64,000 nucleotides of DNA from Patiriisocius sp047731265 (GCF_047731265.1 NZ_CP159835.1:682001-746000), one strand, 5' to 3'; positions 27,596-36,970 are shown, counted from the stretch's first letter. Translations and numbers: made by a program. Notes: generated by a model not told the origin, from the letters alone.

Positions 27596-28000
27596 CTATC
27601 GGGAAAACACCTCTTTAAATTGGTAGAAAAATCGCTCAATTAATCGTAAATATTCAGTAATAATATAAGCAACAACTCGCATCCCTTGTTTAAATTCAAT
27701 CTCCATTTTACAGGTAGTAATGAGTGTTGATAGTGACGCTACCTCTATTGGATAAAAACCTTCTGCGTCCGGGATTAAGTAACTATTTTTCACAGTACCA
27801 TTAAGAGCACCAAACTCTGAGTCTGGAAAATTATCTAATTTGATAGTTACTTTTTGACCTACCTTAATTTTGAGCAGGCGTTCTTAATTTGGCAATATAA
27901 TCAGCATTTTGTGAAGGGATGATTGTAAAAACCAAATCGCCTTGATTCACGTGTTAATTTGCTGTCCAAAAGTTTAGAGATACTCATAAGTCCCTTAAAG
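27596..28000 (-). pseudogene. HlyD-family membrane-fusion protein, C-terminal remnant
   Basis: Translating the minus strand across interruptions gives the end of an HlyD-type adaptor: VSLNFWTAN, a stop at 27954-27956, HVNQGDLVFTIIPSQNADYI, a stop/frameshift near 27864-27880, KIKVGQKVTIKLDNFPDSEF, and an open 65-codon end IPDAEGFYPIEVASL...ITEYLRLIERFFYQFKEVF. The closing RFFYQF block is typical of bacteriocin/type I secretion adaptors. The N-terminal two-thirds and any ABC exporter gene are missing, so this is a clear relic. An ATG at 27793 could still produce a 65-residue fragment, but there is no reason to think it works. Confidence 0.75.
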
Positions 28001-28063
28001 CATAATTAATATAGGTCTTATTAAGGCTCACAGCACACGCACAAATGCTGTTAACAAAAAAAA

Positions 28064-28096
28064 AACACCGCTCCATTACAAGAATGGAGCGGTGTT
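28064..28096 (-). terminator. Strong terminator of the large TonB receptor gene
   Basis: A perfect 14-bp stem, AACACCGCTCCATT and AATGGAGCGGTGTT, with a 5-nt loop. On the minus strand a run of at least 9 T follows. It lies 19 bp beyond the receptor stop. Confidence 0.9.
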
Positions 28097-28114
28097 CTAA
28101 AAAAAAACACTCTT

Positions 28115-30964
28115 TTAGAATCTATAGTTAACTGAAAAGTTAATCATAGTTCCCAACTGGCTAAAGTGGTAACCATCATAGGTCATTTGTGAATAACGCT
28201 GATTAAAAGTAATTAAGTTAGATGGAGAGTTAGAAACTGGCGCACCGTTTAGAATGGCCTGTCCTGTTGCTGTTGCATCTGTAAACTTCCATTCTGGCAA
28301 TACGTTAAGAAGATTATTTACATTTAAAGCTAATGTAATTTTCTCTGTTGCACTGTAGGTAATTCCAAGATCAGTAACGATTTTTGAAATAAACTCTGTT
28401 CTTAAATCTGATCCTCCATCTTCAACTGCTCCAGTTGGAATATCTGCTTCATTTAAAAATAGACTTTCAAGATCTTGCAGGCCTTGTTGTGCAAATTTTG
28501 TTTTTCCGAAAAGCGTATTGTTTAAAGAGAAACCAAATTTAGCTATTTCATAATTCGCCCCTAAGATCCACTTTGTTTGTGGTCGTGATGTAAAAAACAA
28601 TGCTTCTTGTGTATCATTTACAACAGATTGCCCTGCGTTTGCTACTAATGCAATATTCTTTACATCTCCTACACGTTCGTTTTGTATCGTGTAGTTACCT
28701 GAAAGATTAAGGTCTAAATCACCATCTCCAATAGCAATATTTCTTTTACTTACAACCACATCAATTCCAGATGTTCTGGTATCAATTGCATTAGAGAAAA
28801 AACTAATGTCACTTAAATTATTCTCTGTTAATAAAACATCCAATGGATTTGCAGCATCTCCAGTTGCTGTAATCTCTGTTCCTAAAACAATACGGTCTTG
28901 AACAGAAATATGATAATAATCTACTGTAAAACTTATGTTGTTTTCTAATTTACCTGTAAAACCTATGGTAAAATTGTTTGAGGTTTCAGCATCTAATTCT
29001 GGAATATCTAATAATTTAGCTTGTGTAGATACATTATTAATTAACCCCCCCACTTGTATCCCCTGTCCGGGAACAAAACTATATTGTGCTTTTTGAGTAT
29101 AAATCTGGTGTAATGTTGGGGCTCTAAATCCAGAAGACACAGAAGCTCTAGCTGATATGTTATCTGTAATTTTATAACGAGTACTCATCTTATATACAAA
29201 GGTGTTTCCAAAATCTGAATAATTTTCAGTTCTAATAGTTCCACTTAATAAAAAAGCATCACTAACATCATAGTCTAAAGATAGATACCCACCAAAGTTA
29301 TAACGGTTAAACTTACCTGAGTTTTGAGGTGCGTTTCCTGCAAATGAATCTGCTCCACCACCATCATAAGATGCTAATTCACCTTCGATCACTTCAAAAG
29401 TTTCATTTCGAAACTCTGCTCCAACTCCAATACTTACTTTATCAGATAGTATTCTATTGATATCAATGTTCCCAACGTTATGCGTAAACTTAGTCCCACC
29501 TGGATCAAATGATTGCTGGCTGTTTGATCCATAAATTCCTGTACCCTGTATAATTTCATTGGCGTCAACAACTCCATTTCCATTTAAATCTCCAAGATAC
29601 GTATCAGGTCCCAAAACCACATTTCTGTTATGCGATTGGTTTACTTTATAGGTCTGCGAATTTCCACCAGTAGTATAGCTTAAATCAACATTCCACTCGT
29701 TTATTTTTGTTTTAACTCCAACAGTTCCGTTATAGTCATTTAAAAGACCTTCAAAAGTTGGCACATATCCATCATAACCTCCAGGGTTATTTGGATTTTC
29801 TCCCGGGAAAAAATCTGCTAAATATGGAAAATCCTCCGCAGTTCTCCAATAAGGAGTTCTGTAGTTTGCAAAACTGTTTACTTTTTTGTAGACATATGCG
29901 GTGTTAAAGTACAACTCTGTGTCATCACTTAAATCAAATCCACCATTAATTAAAAACTTTGAAGAAGCCGTTTCGGGAGACCCATTGATGTTGTTTGCAT
30001 CTGGGTTACGTGATAAGAATTCTTGAACATCAGCTATATCTGCACCAAAATCTGCCGCTTCACCCGCAGCGCTTACCGTTCCTGGCCTGTTCGCTAAGTT
30101 TACTTTAGAAAAATCTACTGTATAGTTAATAAATCCTTTACCGTCTCCAACAGCCGATCCATTATTTACTGTTATACCTACCATTTCACCATCACCTTCA
30201 GACGTAATTCCTGTTCGTAATGTAGCAGATCCTTTATTAACATCATCTTTTAAGATAATGTTCATTACTCCAGCAATGGCATCAGAACCATACTGAGCCG
30301 AAGCTCCATCCCTCAAAATCTCTACACGCTCAATAGCATCAGTAGGGATTGCAGAGATATCAGCACCTGTTTCCCCACGACCTGGAGAGGTTTGTGTGTA
30401 AAGCAAGGCACTTAAATTTTTACGTTTCCCGTTGATAAGTATCAATGTTCTACTTGGCCCCATATTCCTAATTTCGTAAGGGTCTAGTAATGATGTTGCA
30501 TCATTTACAGGAGTTTGTACTGTATTAAAAGAAGGTATTTTGTACTGCAACGCTTTATCAAAAGTTATCTGACCTGTGCTTTGAAGCTCCTTTGCAGATA
30601 CAATATCAATTGGCACAGCCGAATTAATTTGACTTCTTGGTGCCGTTCTTGAACCAACGATTACCACCTCATCAAGACCAAGTCCTTCTGACAGTGTAAC
30701 GTTTAGTGTAGTTTGTCCATTTACATCAACACTTCTTGTTTCGTAACCTACAAAACTAATAACGAGCGTAGCTCCGTCTTGTACTGTTATAGTGTAATTT
30801 CCATCAAAATCAGCGAGCGCGCCGTTTGATGTTCCTTTTTCAACAATATTTGCTCCTGCCACAGGAATGTTATTCTTGTCAATCACAGTACCTGTTACTG
30901 TTGACTGTGCGACGGCACAAATACTAAAAAGGGTAGTCATTACTAATAATGTAATTTTTCGCAT
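28115..30964 (-). CDS. TonB-dependent receptor with CarboxypepD_reg-like domain
   Basis: 949-residue outer-membrane transporter. The signal peptide (MRKITLLVMTTLFSICAVAQ) is followed by a CarboxypepD_reg-like domain (about 20-95), the TonB box/plug region (GLDEVVIVGSRTAPRSQ; RTLILINGKRKNLSALLY; ERVEILRDGASAQYGSDAIA) and a 22-strand barrel that ends HFSQLGTMINFSVNYRF. It lacks a SusD partner, so it is not a standard glycan-utilisation pair; the substrate is unknown, with siderophores, vitamins or other small ligands possible. The gene is flanked by non-coding sequence and ends at a strong terminator. A large non-coding leader upstream may carry regulation. Confidence 0.93.
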   Translation of the reverse strand: MRKITLLVMTTLFSICAVAQSTVTGTVIDKNNIPVAGANIVEKGTSNGALADFDGNYTITVQDGATLVISFVGYETRSVDVNGQTTLNVTLSEGLGLDEVVIVGSRTAPRSQINSAVPIDIVSAKELQSTGQITFDKALQYKIPSFNTVQTPVNDATSLLDPYEIRNMGPSRTLILINGKRKNLSALLYTQTSPGRGETGADISAIPTDAIERVEILRDGASAQYGSDAIAGVMNIILKDDVNKGSATLRTGITSEGDGEMVGITVNNGSAVGDGKGFINYTVDFSKVNLANRPGTVSAAGEAADFGADIADVQEFLSRNPDANNINGSPETASSKFLINGGFDLSDDTELYFNTAYVYKKVNSFANYRTPYWRTAEDFPYLADFFPGENPNNPGGYDGYVPTFEGLLNDYNGTVGVKTKINEWNVDLSYTTGGNSQTYKVNQSHNRNVVLGPDTYLGDLNGNGVVDANEIIQGTGIYGSNSQQSFDPGGTKFTHNVGNIDINRILSDKVSIGVGAEFRNETFEVIEGELASYDGGGADSFAGNAPQNSGKFNRYNFGGYLSLDYDVSDAFLLSGTIRTENYSDFGNTFVYKMSTRYKITDNISARASVSSGFRAPTLHQIYTQKAQYSFVPGQGIQVGGLINNVSTQAKLLDIPELDAETSNNFTIGFTGKLENNISFTVDYYHISVQDRIVLGTEITATGDAANPLDVLLTENNLSDISFFSNAIDTRTSGIDVVVSKRNIAIGDGDLDLNLSGNYTIQNERVGDVKNIALVANAGQSVVNDTQEALFFTSRPQTKWILGANYEIAKFGFSLNNTLFGKTKFAQQGLQDLESLFLNEADIPTGAVEDGGSDLRTEFISKIVTDLGITYSATEKITLALNVNNLLNVLPEWKFTDATATGQAILNGAPVSNSPSNLITFNQRYSQMTYDGYHFSQLGTMINFSVNYRF

Positions 30965-31479
30965 AACGTTAGGGATTAATTAATACTGGTTTGTTTTGAT
31001 ATTTATGTGTGATTATAAATGTTAAAATTAACATAAATATTACTAACAAAGTAGTTTTTGTTTAGTTTTATTGAATTATATGTAAACAAGGGTCAATAAA
31101 CTGTATCCTGAAATAGATCAATATTCAAAATTTATAGATTACTTTCCGTCATTTACTAACGTTCGCGTAGATTAATAAAAACTATTTTGTGGTGTCATTC
31201 TGTTGTAAGCCAAATCGTAAATTACGATAGATTCTAAAAAAATTAACCAAAAAAGTTATTTTGACACCTTTCAAATTTAAGAATCGCACTTTTCGAATAG
31301 AATAATAAAATCATTTATTGGAGATGTCGATAACCATACTCTTAAACATAAAACATCTCTTGGTTTATCATTTGTTCCCAAAATAGCAGGCAGAAAAATC
31401 CTCCCAAACATCAAGCGAACTCAATAATGTATTTACAATCAACATAAAAGCATTAAAAAAAATAAAAAAAGTAGCTATT
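30965..31479. other. Intergenic region, 515 bp, with a permease-tail remnant
   Basis: Upstream of the TonB receptor and of the antitoxin gene. It contains the decayed permease-tail copy at 31407-31456. Otherwise it is AT-rich and without open frames. I found no exact TAnnTTTG box for the receptor; TACTTTG on the minus strand near 31045-31055 is one base short. Confidence 0.45.
31407..31456 (-). pseudogene. Remnant copy of an OppC-type permease 3' end
   Basis: This 50-bp stretch matches 31997-32046, the end of the intact permease gene, at 37 of 50 positions, including an exact CAATCAACATAAA block. In the right frame it translates as NAFMLIVNTLLSSLDV, against TAFMLIGNALRDALDV in the intact protein. 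Both copies face the same way, and together they bracket the toxin-antitoxin cassette. It is too short to be functional. Confidence 0.6.
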
Positions 31480-31716
31480 ATGCCATCGATGGATATAAGA
31501 AATACCATCCAGAAGTTTATAAGCACCGCAGGCATACGGCTTTTAAAAATGATAAAGGCCTTAGCAGAAAGCTATCAAAATGACGAACAAGAACTGATGC
31601 TACATAAAGAACAATATGCGCTCACAAATCAGCGAGAAGAAGCTCATTTAAAAGGAAAAAGTGAATCCTTTACTTGGCAACAGGTCAGACAAAACGGAAG
31701 AAATACTGCCAAATAA
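31480..31716 (+). CDS. Putative antitoxin of a ParE-type toxin-antitoxin module
   Basis: 78 residues, mostly charged helix: MDIRNTIQKFISTAGIRLLK, then KALAESYQNDEQELML and REEAHLKGKSESFTWQQVRQ. The length, the KGxSxSFTW ending and the position directly before a RelE/ParE-like frame match the small helical antitoxins found with ParE in flavobacteria (recognised by pattern). The start could be ATG 31480 or ATG 31489; the second begins with the conserved MDIRNTI. The toxin downstream is damaged, so the antitoxin may be a relic that is still expressed. Confidence 0.6.
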   Translation: MPSMDIRNTIQKFISTAGIRLLKMIKALAESYQNDEQELMLHKEQYALTNQREEAHLKGKSESFTWQQVRQNGRNTAK

Positions 31717-31720
31717 TGAA

Positions 31721-31998
31721 TTGCCGTTTAGAAATGAAGCAAACCTAGAAACCACAAAAGCGCATCTCTATGAAGAATCAAAACGCACGGGATTGGGCGA
31801 AGAATTTTTAGAGCATCCGGACACTTATTTTGAAAGAATCATCACTAATCCAAAACACTTCCCACAAAAAAGAAAGCCTTATCGAGAGGCCTTTATGAAG
31901 CGCTTTAGGTACTTGATTGTTTATGAAATTAAAAAAATGTGATTATTTATGCTGTGTCCAATACTTGGAAACAACCAAGTTCAGCACCTAGCCCCTAA
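31721..31998 (+). pseudogene. RelE/ParE-like toxin, frameshifted
   Basis: The frame LPFRNEANLETTKAHLYEES onward contains the ParE-type core KRTGLGEEFLEH...NPKHFPQKRKPYREAFMKRF. It stops early at TGA 31939-31941 after a run of seven A (31931-31937). One extra A would restore NVIIYAVSNTWKQPSS, the conserved ParE end, finishing at 31998 inside the 3' end of the convergent permease gene. The start is also abnormal: the ATG at 31716 is out of frame, leaving only TTG 31721 or a read-in from upstream. It is probably inactive, unless slippage on the A-tract restores it. Confidence 0.65.
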
Positions 31999-33091
31999 CA
32001 TCCAGCGCATCACGCAACGCATTTCCAATCAACATAAACGCAGTAACTAGACTCATTATAGCAATCCCAGGAATAATAGCTAAATAGGGTTTTCCTAAAA
32101 TTATATAACTGTAATGATCTTTGATAATTCCGCCCCAACTTGGCATTGGTGGCTGAGCTCCAATTCCTAAAAAGCTAAGACCACTCTCTATAAGTATTGC
32201 CCCTGCAAAGTTTGCAGCACTAATAATAATAACAGGAGCCATAGCATTGGGCAAAATATGTTTTGTGATAATTCTCCAATTTGTATACCCTAACGCTTTT
32301 GCAGCTGTTACATACTGCATTTGTTTAACACTAAGTACTTGCCCTCTAACTACCCTAGCAACCTCCACCCACATCGTAAGACCTACTGCTATAAATACTT
32401 GCCAAAAGCCCTTCCCGAGAGCAAGAGTAATCGCTATAACCAGTAACAATGTTGGTATGGACCAGGTAACATTAATAACCCACATAATAGCTGCATCTAA
32501 TTTTCCTCCATAAAAGCCAGCTATCGCTCCAAGGGTAATCCCAATGACTAATGAAATAAACACTGCAACAAAGCCTATGGCTAGCGAAATTCGAATTCCT
32601 ATTAGCATTCGGCTCAATAAATCCCTCCCGTATTTATCTGTCCCCAACAAAAATTTCTTTTTGGCGATGTATTTTTTCGGAATCTCTTGGACTAATTTTG
32701 CCTTCGGAAATTGACTTAACATGTACTCTTTTTGAAGCCCTTTAGTACCATCTGGGGTATACTCGAAGATTGTCAGACTTTTGCCCGTCAGTTCATAGGA
32801 ATTAATGGGGACTTCTGTATCTGAATTTTTATTTCCGAAGAAAAAAGACGCAATGCTGTTTTCATTAGCCACTTTGACTGGAATGGTTAGCATTTCCGAA
32901 GTAAATCCAGGCGATTTTGAATGAATAGACAAATGCATTTGATTTGCATTTTTACTATCGTCTGGCGCCAAGGTGTAGGCAAAAATAGCAACCAATACGC
33001 ATACAACTAAAAAGCTTAAACTCAACATGCCCCATAAATTCTTCTTGAATTTTTGAAAAGCTACGCTTGAAAGAGAATTGGTTTTTTTCAC
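31988..33091 (-). CDS. OppC/DppC-type ABC transporter permease
   Basis: 367 residues. The N-terminal OppC_N segment has one membrane helix (LSFLVVCVLVAIFAYTLAP), followed by a periplasmic insert of about 95 residues. The binding-protein-dependent permease domain follows: GTDKYGRDLLSRMLIGIRISL near 155, five further helices, and the EAA-type loop VARVVRGQVLSVKQMQYVTAAKALG. It ends with NALRDALDVRG, the expected OppC tail. It should form the inner-membrane channel of a peptide or nickel importer, but no OppB, ATPase or binding-protein gene is adjacent. Confidence 0.88.
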   Translation of the reverse strand: MKKTNSLSSVAFQKFKKNLWGMLSLSFLVVCVLVAIFAYTLAPDDSKNANQMHLSIHSKSPGFTSEMLTIPVKVANENSIASFFFGNKNSDTEVPINSYELTGKSLTIFEYTPDGTKGLQKEYMLSQFPKAKLVQEIPKKYIAKKKFLLGTDKYGRDLLSRMLIGIRISLAIGFVAVFISLVIGITLGAIAGFYGGKLDAAIMWVINVTWSIPTLLLVIAITLALGKGFWQVFIAVGLTMWVEVARVVRGQVLSVKQMQYVTAAKALGYTNWRIITKHILPNAMAPVIIISAANFAGAILIESGLSFLGIGAQPPMPSWGGIIKDHYSYIILGKPYLAIIPGIAIMSLVTAFMLIGNALRDALDVRG

Positions 33092-33421
33092 TCGGTAAAT
33101 TTAAATAAAAAAGATCGTGAGCATACTACTATTTTTACGTTGTGTGAGGCGCTCAAAAATGGATCAAAATGCATCAACCCATAAGGCCGTGCTAGGTATT
33201 TTCAATCAAGGAATGCTTGTCATCAAATAACCGTTCACAAGGTAGAAGCGAAAATCTCCTTTTAAAGCTATCGAGCACAGATCATTAGAAGGACATTCCT
33301 CGTACTATTTTTAAAGTTTTTTCCTTAAAAAGTTTCTTAAAAATTTAAAGAAACGGTTTAAATCAGGAAACCCATTGATAAAAAACATCAATGGGTTCTG
33401 CCCTATGTAAATACCGTGAAC
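33092..33421. other. Intergenic region, 330 bp, with a hairpin near the prc stop
   Basis: Upstream of the oppC-like gene and downstream of the protease gene. The only structure seen is an 11-bp stem, AACCCATTGAT (33369-33379) and ATCAATGGGTT (33387-33397), 25 bp past the protease stop. Its T-tail is poor, so termination is plausible but not certain. Confidence 0.5.
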
Positions 33422-35599
33422 TTAATCTTTTACGTTAGCTACGTTAGATTTCTTAATATTACTTAGCTGAAGATCTTCTAGTACATTTATTGCTTCTTCC
33501 ACATACACATCTTTAGTTAGGCTTTTGTGCCATCTTTTTCTTTTTTCGCGCAAAGTAGTGTCTTGCTTCATTAAGTTTAATTCGCCAGGCAAAGAGGTGT
33601 AACTAAGCTTATTGTCATAAGTATCTATTGCTTCAAATTTTTCAATATCCTTTTTATTCTTTTCAATTTCTGCGCTATATTTTTTAAGATTTAACGTTAC
33701 ATCCATTTTGTCACGACGCATTTTAATATATTTTGCATTTAAATCTATCAATTTTAATTGCTCATTCACTGCAATGCGTTTATTGCTTTTGCTAATTGCT
33801 TGTTCAAAACCAATGTATCCCTCCCAAATTTCATAATCTGCCGGGCTAATTTTGTCATAGGGTAATGGATTGTCATAATCTCTCTCTCCAACATCTATGT
33901 AAGTAAAACGATCTGGCATAACGACATCACTTTTCACCCCTTCTAACTGTGTTGAACCACCGTTAACTCTGTAAAACTTTTGAATTGTCATTTTTAGCGC
34001 TCCCATATCTCCCATATCATTTTTTCGCAGCCATTGGTTAAGATCGACCATATTTTGTACCGTTCCTTTACCGTAAGTTTGTGTACTACCAATAATAATT
34101 GCTCTTTTATAATCTTGCATTGCAGCAGCCAAAATTTCTGAAGCAGATGCCGAAAGTTCATTTACTAAAATGACTAACGGTCCGTCCCAAACAATACTTT
34201 CATCGTCGTCTTCTAAAACCTCTTTATTTCCTCCACTACTTGCTACTTGTACAACAGGGCCATCTTTAATAAACAAGCCTGCAATATCAACGGCGGTTCG
34301 CAAGGACCCTCCACCGTTTCCGCGAAGGTCTAATACCAATCCCTCTATTCCTTGTTCTTTCAAGCTAATGATTTCTTTTTTGATATCGCTTGCTGCATTT
34401 CGCTCTTTATAGTTTTGCATATCAAAATAAAATGTGGGCAGATTAATAAGTCCAAACTTCTTGGAGTCTTTAGCTATAATAGAAGATTTTGCGTATGTTT
34501 CTTCAAGCTCCACCACATCGCGTATTATTCTTTCTTCGCGAATGCTTCCATCCACACCTTTAACCGTTAAGATTACTTTAGATCCTTTAGGCCCTTTTAT
34601 AAGTTTAACAGCATCGTCAATTCTCATTCCTACAATACTTACCGCATCTTTTTCATCTTGTTGTCGCACTTTGATAAGTTGATCTCCCGCTTCAATATGT
34701 TCTCCTCTCCAAGCCGGACCTCCACTAATAACCTCCATGACATTTATATAGTCGTTCTTTTTTTGAAGTCTCGCGCCAATTCCTTCTAATTTACCAGACA
34801 TCCTTTGATCGAAACGATCCCTATCTGGTGGAGCAAAATAATTTGTGTGAGGATCAAACTGCTCTACAATCGTGGTAAGAAAAATAGCAAAATAATCCTT
34901 TCTTTCTAAATCATCGGTAAACTCAAAGTACTCATCTAATGAAGTTTCAGTAGACTTTCGAGACTTTTCTTCTAACTCCGCCTCTGATAAACCCTCATTA
35001 TCTGTGGGAATATATTCTTTTCCTTCATCAGCAGCCTCCTTCTTTCTTTTATCTATTGTACTTTTTTCTTCCAACATGTCATAATAATTGGAGATGGTAG
35101 AGAATTTTAATTGAGTTCTCCAACGTTGTAGTAATTCTTTCTTTGAAGTTGCATATTCTAACCCGTCATAATCTACATTTATGGATTCATTGTTATCATA
35201 ATCAAAAGGAGTGCTTAAAGCGTCAGCATATAGATTTTTTGCCTCTTCCATACGCATATCTAAACGCTCATAAACAGTATTAAAAAAGGAAAGCTCTTTT
35301 GCTTTTAACTGATCATCAATTACATATTTATAAGCACTAAACTCTTCAATATCTTTTGCTAATAAGAACCGCTTAACCGGATCAAGTCCATCAATAAATT
35401 TTGTGTAAACCTCTTCAGAAAATTCATCATTAATCTCGGTAGATTTATAATGTCCTTTTTCAAGAACATAGGTAATCAAATCTATTAACAACTTATCTTT
35501 ATCGGGGTCTTCAAAAGATTTTGTGGTAAAACTGCAAGAAGCTGCGGATACAAAAACGGCTAAAAACAATAGCTGCAAATTCCTTTTCATTAATTTCAT
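33422..35599 (-). CDS. prc: Carboxy-terminal (tail-specific) processing protease, S41A
   Basis: 725 residues, the long Prc/Tsp type. Lipoprotein-like signal (Cys22 in SAASCSF). The N-terminal helical domain runs to about 245, with the PDZ domain at about 270-355 (GIGARLQKKNDYINVMEVIS). The S41 catalytic core has GLVLDLRGNGGGSL, Ser485 in NELSASASEIL and the catalytic Lys511 in TYGKGTVQ. A C-terminal DUF3340-like helical region follows (from about 590). It degrades or processes periplasmic proteins from the C-terminus. It is divergent from surE. Confidence 0.95.
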   Translation of the reverse strand: MKLMKRNLQLLFLAVFVSAASCSFTTKSFEDPDKDKLLIDLITYVLEKGHYKSTEINDEFSEEVYTKFIDGLDPVKRFLLAKDIEEFSAYKYVIDDQLKAKELSFFNTVYERLDMRMEEAKNLYADALSTPFDYDNNESINVDYDGLEYATSKKELLQRWRTQLKFSTISNYYDMLEEKSTIDKRKKEAADEGKEYIPTDNEGLSEAELEEKSRKSTETSLDEYFEFTDDLERKDYFAIFLTTIVEQFDPHTNYFAPPDRDRFDQRMSGKLEGIGARLQKKNDYINVMEVISGGPAWRGEHIEAGDQLIKVRQQDEKDAVSIVGMRIDDAVKLIKGPKGSKVILTVKGVDGSIREERIIRDVVELEETYAKSSIIAKDSKKFGLINLPTFYFDMQNYKERNAASDIKKEIISLKEQGIEGLVLDLRGNGGGSLRTAVDIAGLFIKDGPVVQVASSGGNKEVLEDDDESIVWDGPLVILVNELSASASEILAAAMQDYKRAIIIGSTQTYGKGTVQNMVDLNQWLRKNDMGDMGALKMTIQKFYRVNGGSTQLEGVKSDVVMPDRFTYIDVGERDYDNPLPYDKISPADYEIWEGYIGFEQAISKSNKRIAVNEQLKLIDLNAKYIKMRRDKMDVTLNLKKYSAEIEKNKKDIEKFEAIDTYDNKLSYTSLPGELNLMKQDTTLREKRKRWHKSLTKDVYVEEAINVLEDLQLSNIKKSNVANVKD

Positions 35600-35906
35600 T
35601 TGTGATTTTTTTATAAAGAATGAAGATGCAATGTTTCACAAACACCCCCGGTAATTCTTAAATTATTAATTTACAATTCACTTATTGCAATTTTTAATCT
35701 TTTTCAATGCTAAAAATATATAAAAAACCGCCGCCAACGCTTGAAAATACATGTAATTTTTTGTTAATGGTTTCGCTTATAATAAACGCAAGCGTGAAAA
35801 AAAGCACGATGGTTTTTCAGTTTAATTTCAATGTTTTACACCCCAATAAACTGGCGCTTCAACGTTCCATGAATTAGCCGTATTTTTGCCTGAATAAATT
35901 CAACAT
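35600..35906. other. Divergent intergenic region, 307 bp, between prc and surE
   Basis: Carries the surE -7 box (35881-35888). The remainder is AT-rich with no open frame or hairpin that I can support. Confidence 0.5.
35881..35888 (+). promoter_or_regulatory. Promoter -7 box for surE
   Basis: TATTTTTG matches TAnnTTTG exactly, 18 bp upstream of ATG 35907. No clear TTTG -33 element is present. Confidence 0.45.
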
Positions 35907-36683
35907 ATGACCTCAAAAAAACCTCTTATTCTAGTTACCAATGATGACGGCTTTACCGCCCCAGGAATTCGCGCTCTTATTGAAGTCATGAATACTATTG
36001 GTGATGTTGTAGTGGTTGCTCCAGATGCTCCCCAAAGCGCCATGGGGCACGCTATTACCATTAATGACACCTTGTATTGCAATAGTATAAAAGTGCCTAA
36101 AGGCGAACCTCAAACCGAATATTCTTGCAGTGGAACACCAGTGGACTGCGTAAAGTTAGCTATTAATGAGTTATTAGATCGCAAACCAGACTTGTGTGTG
36201 AGCGGGATTAATCACGGGAGTAATTCTTCTATTAATGTAATTTATAGCGGTACCATGAGTGCGGCTGTTGAAGCGGGCACTATTGGCATTCCATCTATCG
36301 GTTTTTCTTTATTAGATTATTCTCTAGAAGCAGATTTTGAACCCGCAAAAAAATATGTAAAACATTTAGTAGAACAATGCCTAGAAAATGGGCTGCCGTC
36401 TGGTGTTGTACTCAATGTAAATATCCCTAAACTTTCGGCTAAAAAAATAAAGGGAATTAAAGTATGCAGACAAGCAAACGCCCATTGGGAAGAAAAATTT
36501 GACAAACGAACCAACCCACTAGGCAGAGATTACTATTGGCTAACAGGCGAATTTATAAACAACGACAAAGGTGAAGATACAGACGAATGGGCCTTGGCCA
36601 ATGGATATGTTTCAATAGTCCCTGTTCAATTTGATTTGACTGCACATCACGCCATCAAAGATATTAACACTTGGGACATATGA
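35907..36683 (+). CDS. surE: 5'/3'-nucleotidase SurE
   Basis: 258-residue metal-dependent nucleoside-monophosphate phosphatase. The metal-binding start ILVTNDDGFTAPGIRAL (Asp13, Asp14), APDAPQSAMGHAIT, CSGTPVDCVKLAI and CVSGINHGSNSS are all intact. It heads a short operon surE-small membrane protein-lpxB; its TGA overlaps the next start (ATGA). Confidence 0.96.
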   Translation: MTSKKPLILVTNDDGFTAPGIRALIEVMNTIGDVVVVAPDAPQSAMGHAITINDTLYCNSIKVPKGEPQTEYSCSGTPVDCVKLAINELLDRKPDLCVSGINHGSNSSINVIYSGTMSAAVEAGTIGIPSIGFSLLDYSLEADFEPAKKYVKHLVEQCLENGLPSGVVLNVNIPKLSAKKIKGIKVCRQANAHWEEKFDKRTNPLGRDYYWLTGEFINNDKGEDTDEWALANGYVSIVPVQFDLTAHHAIKDINTWDI

Positions 36684-36970
36684 TTGTTAAACAGCTATTT
36701 ATTGGGTTTATCGTAGGCCTTATTGCAACCTTTGTAGGTGTTTCTATCTGCTTATTTGTGGTTTCAATCATTAAAGGAATCGGCTTTATCGAAACCTTTA
36801 ACTTCTATTTACATTCAGAAACCCTTTGGACCATCTTAACATTAGGAGCACTGCCCAATCTTGCTGCATTTTTCGGTTTCTTAAAAATCAATAGAGAATA
36901 CAGAGCCCGCGGAGTGATTTTAGCTACATTTATCGTGGCAATTACCGCTTATATTATTTATTTTAAATAG
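36680..36970 (+). CDS. Small membrane protein of unknown function
   Basis: 96 residues from ATG 36680 (MIVKQLFIGFIVGLIATFVG), three hydrophobic helices (about 5-35, 50-70 and 75-95). The start overlapping the surE stop fits better than the upstream in-frame ATG at 36671. It is encoded between surE and lpxB in flavobacteria-like order, but I do not recognise a family. An envelope role is possible from context. Confidence 0.6.
   Translation: MIVKQLFIGFIVGLIATFVGVSICLFVVSIIKGIGFIETFNFYLHSETLWTILTLGALPNLAAFFGFLKINREYRARGVILATFIVAITAYIIYFK

Noticed and set aside
28115..30964. SusC/SusD glycan-uptake pair
   Set aside because: The receptor has no SusD-like lipoprotein gene beside it, so a polysaccharide utilisation locus is not supported.
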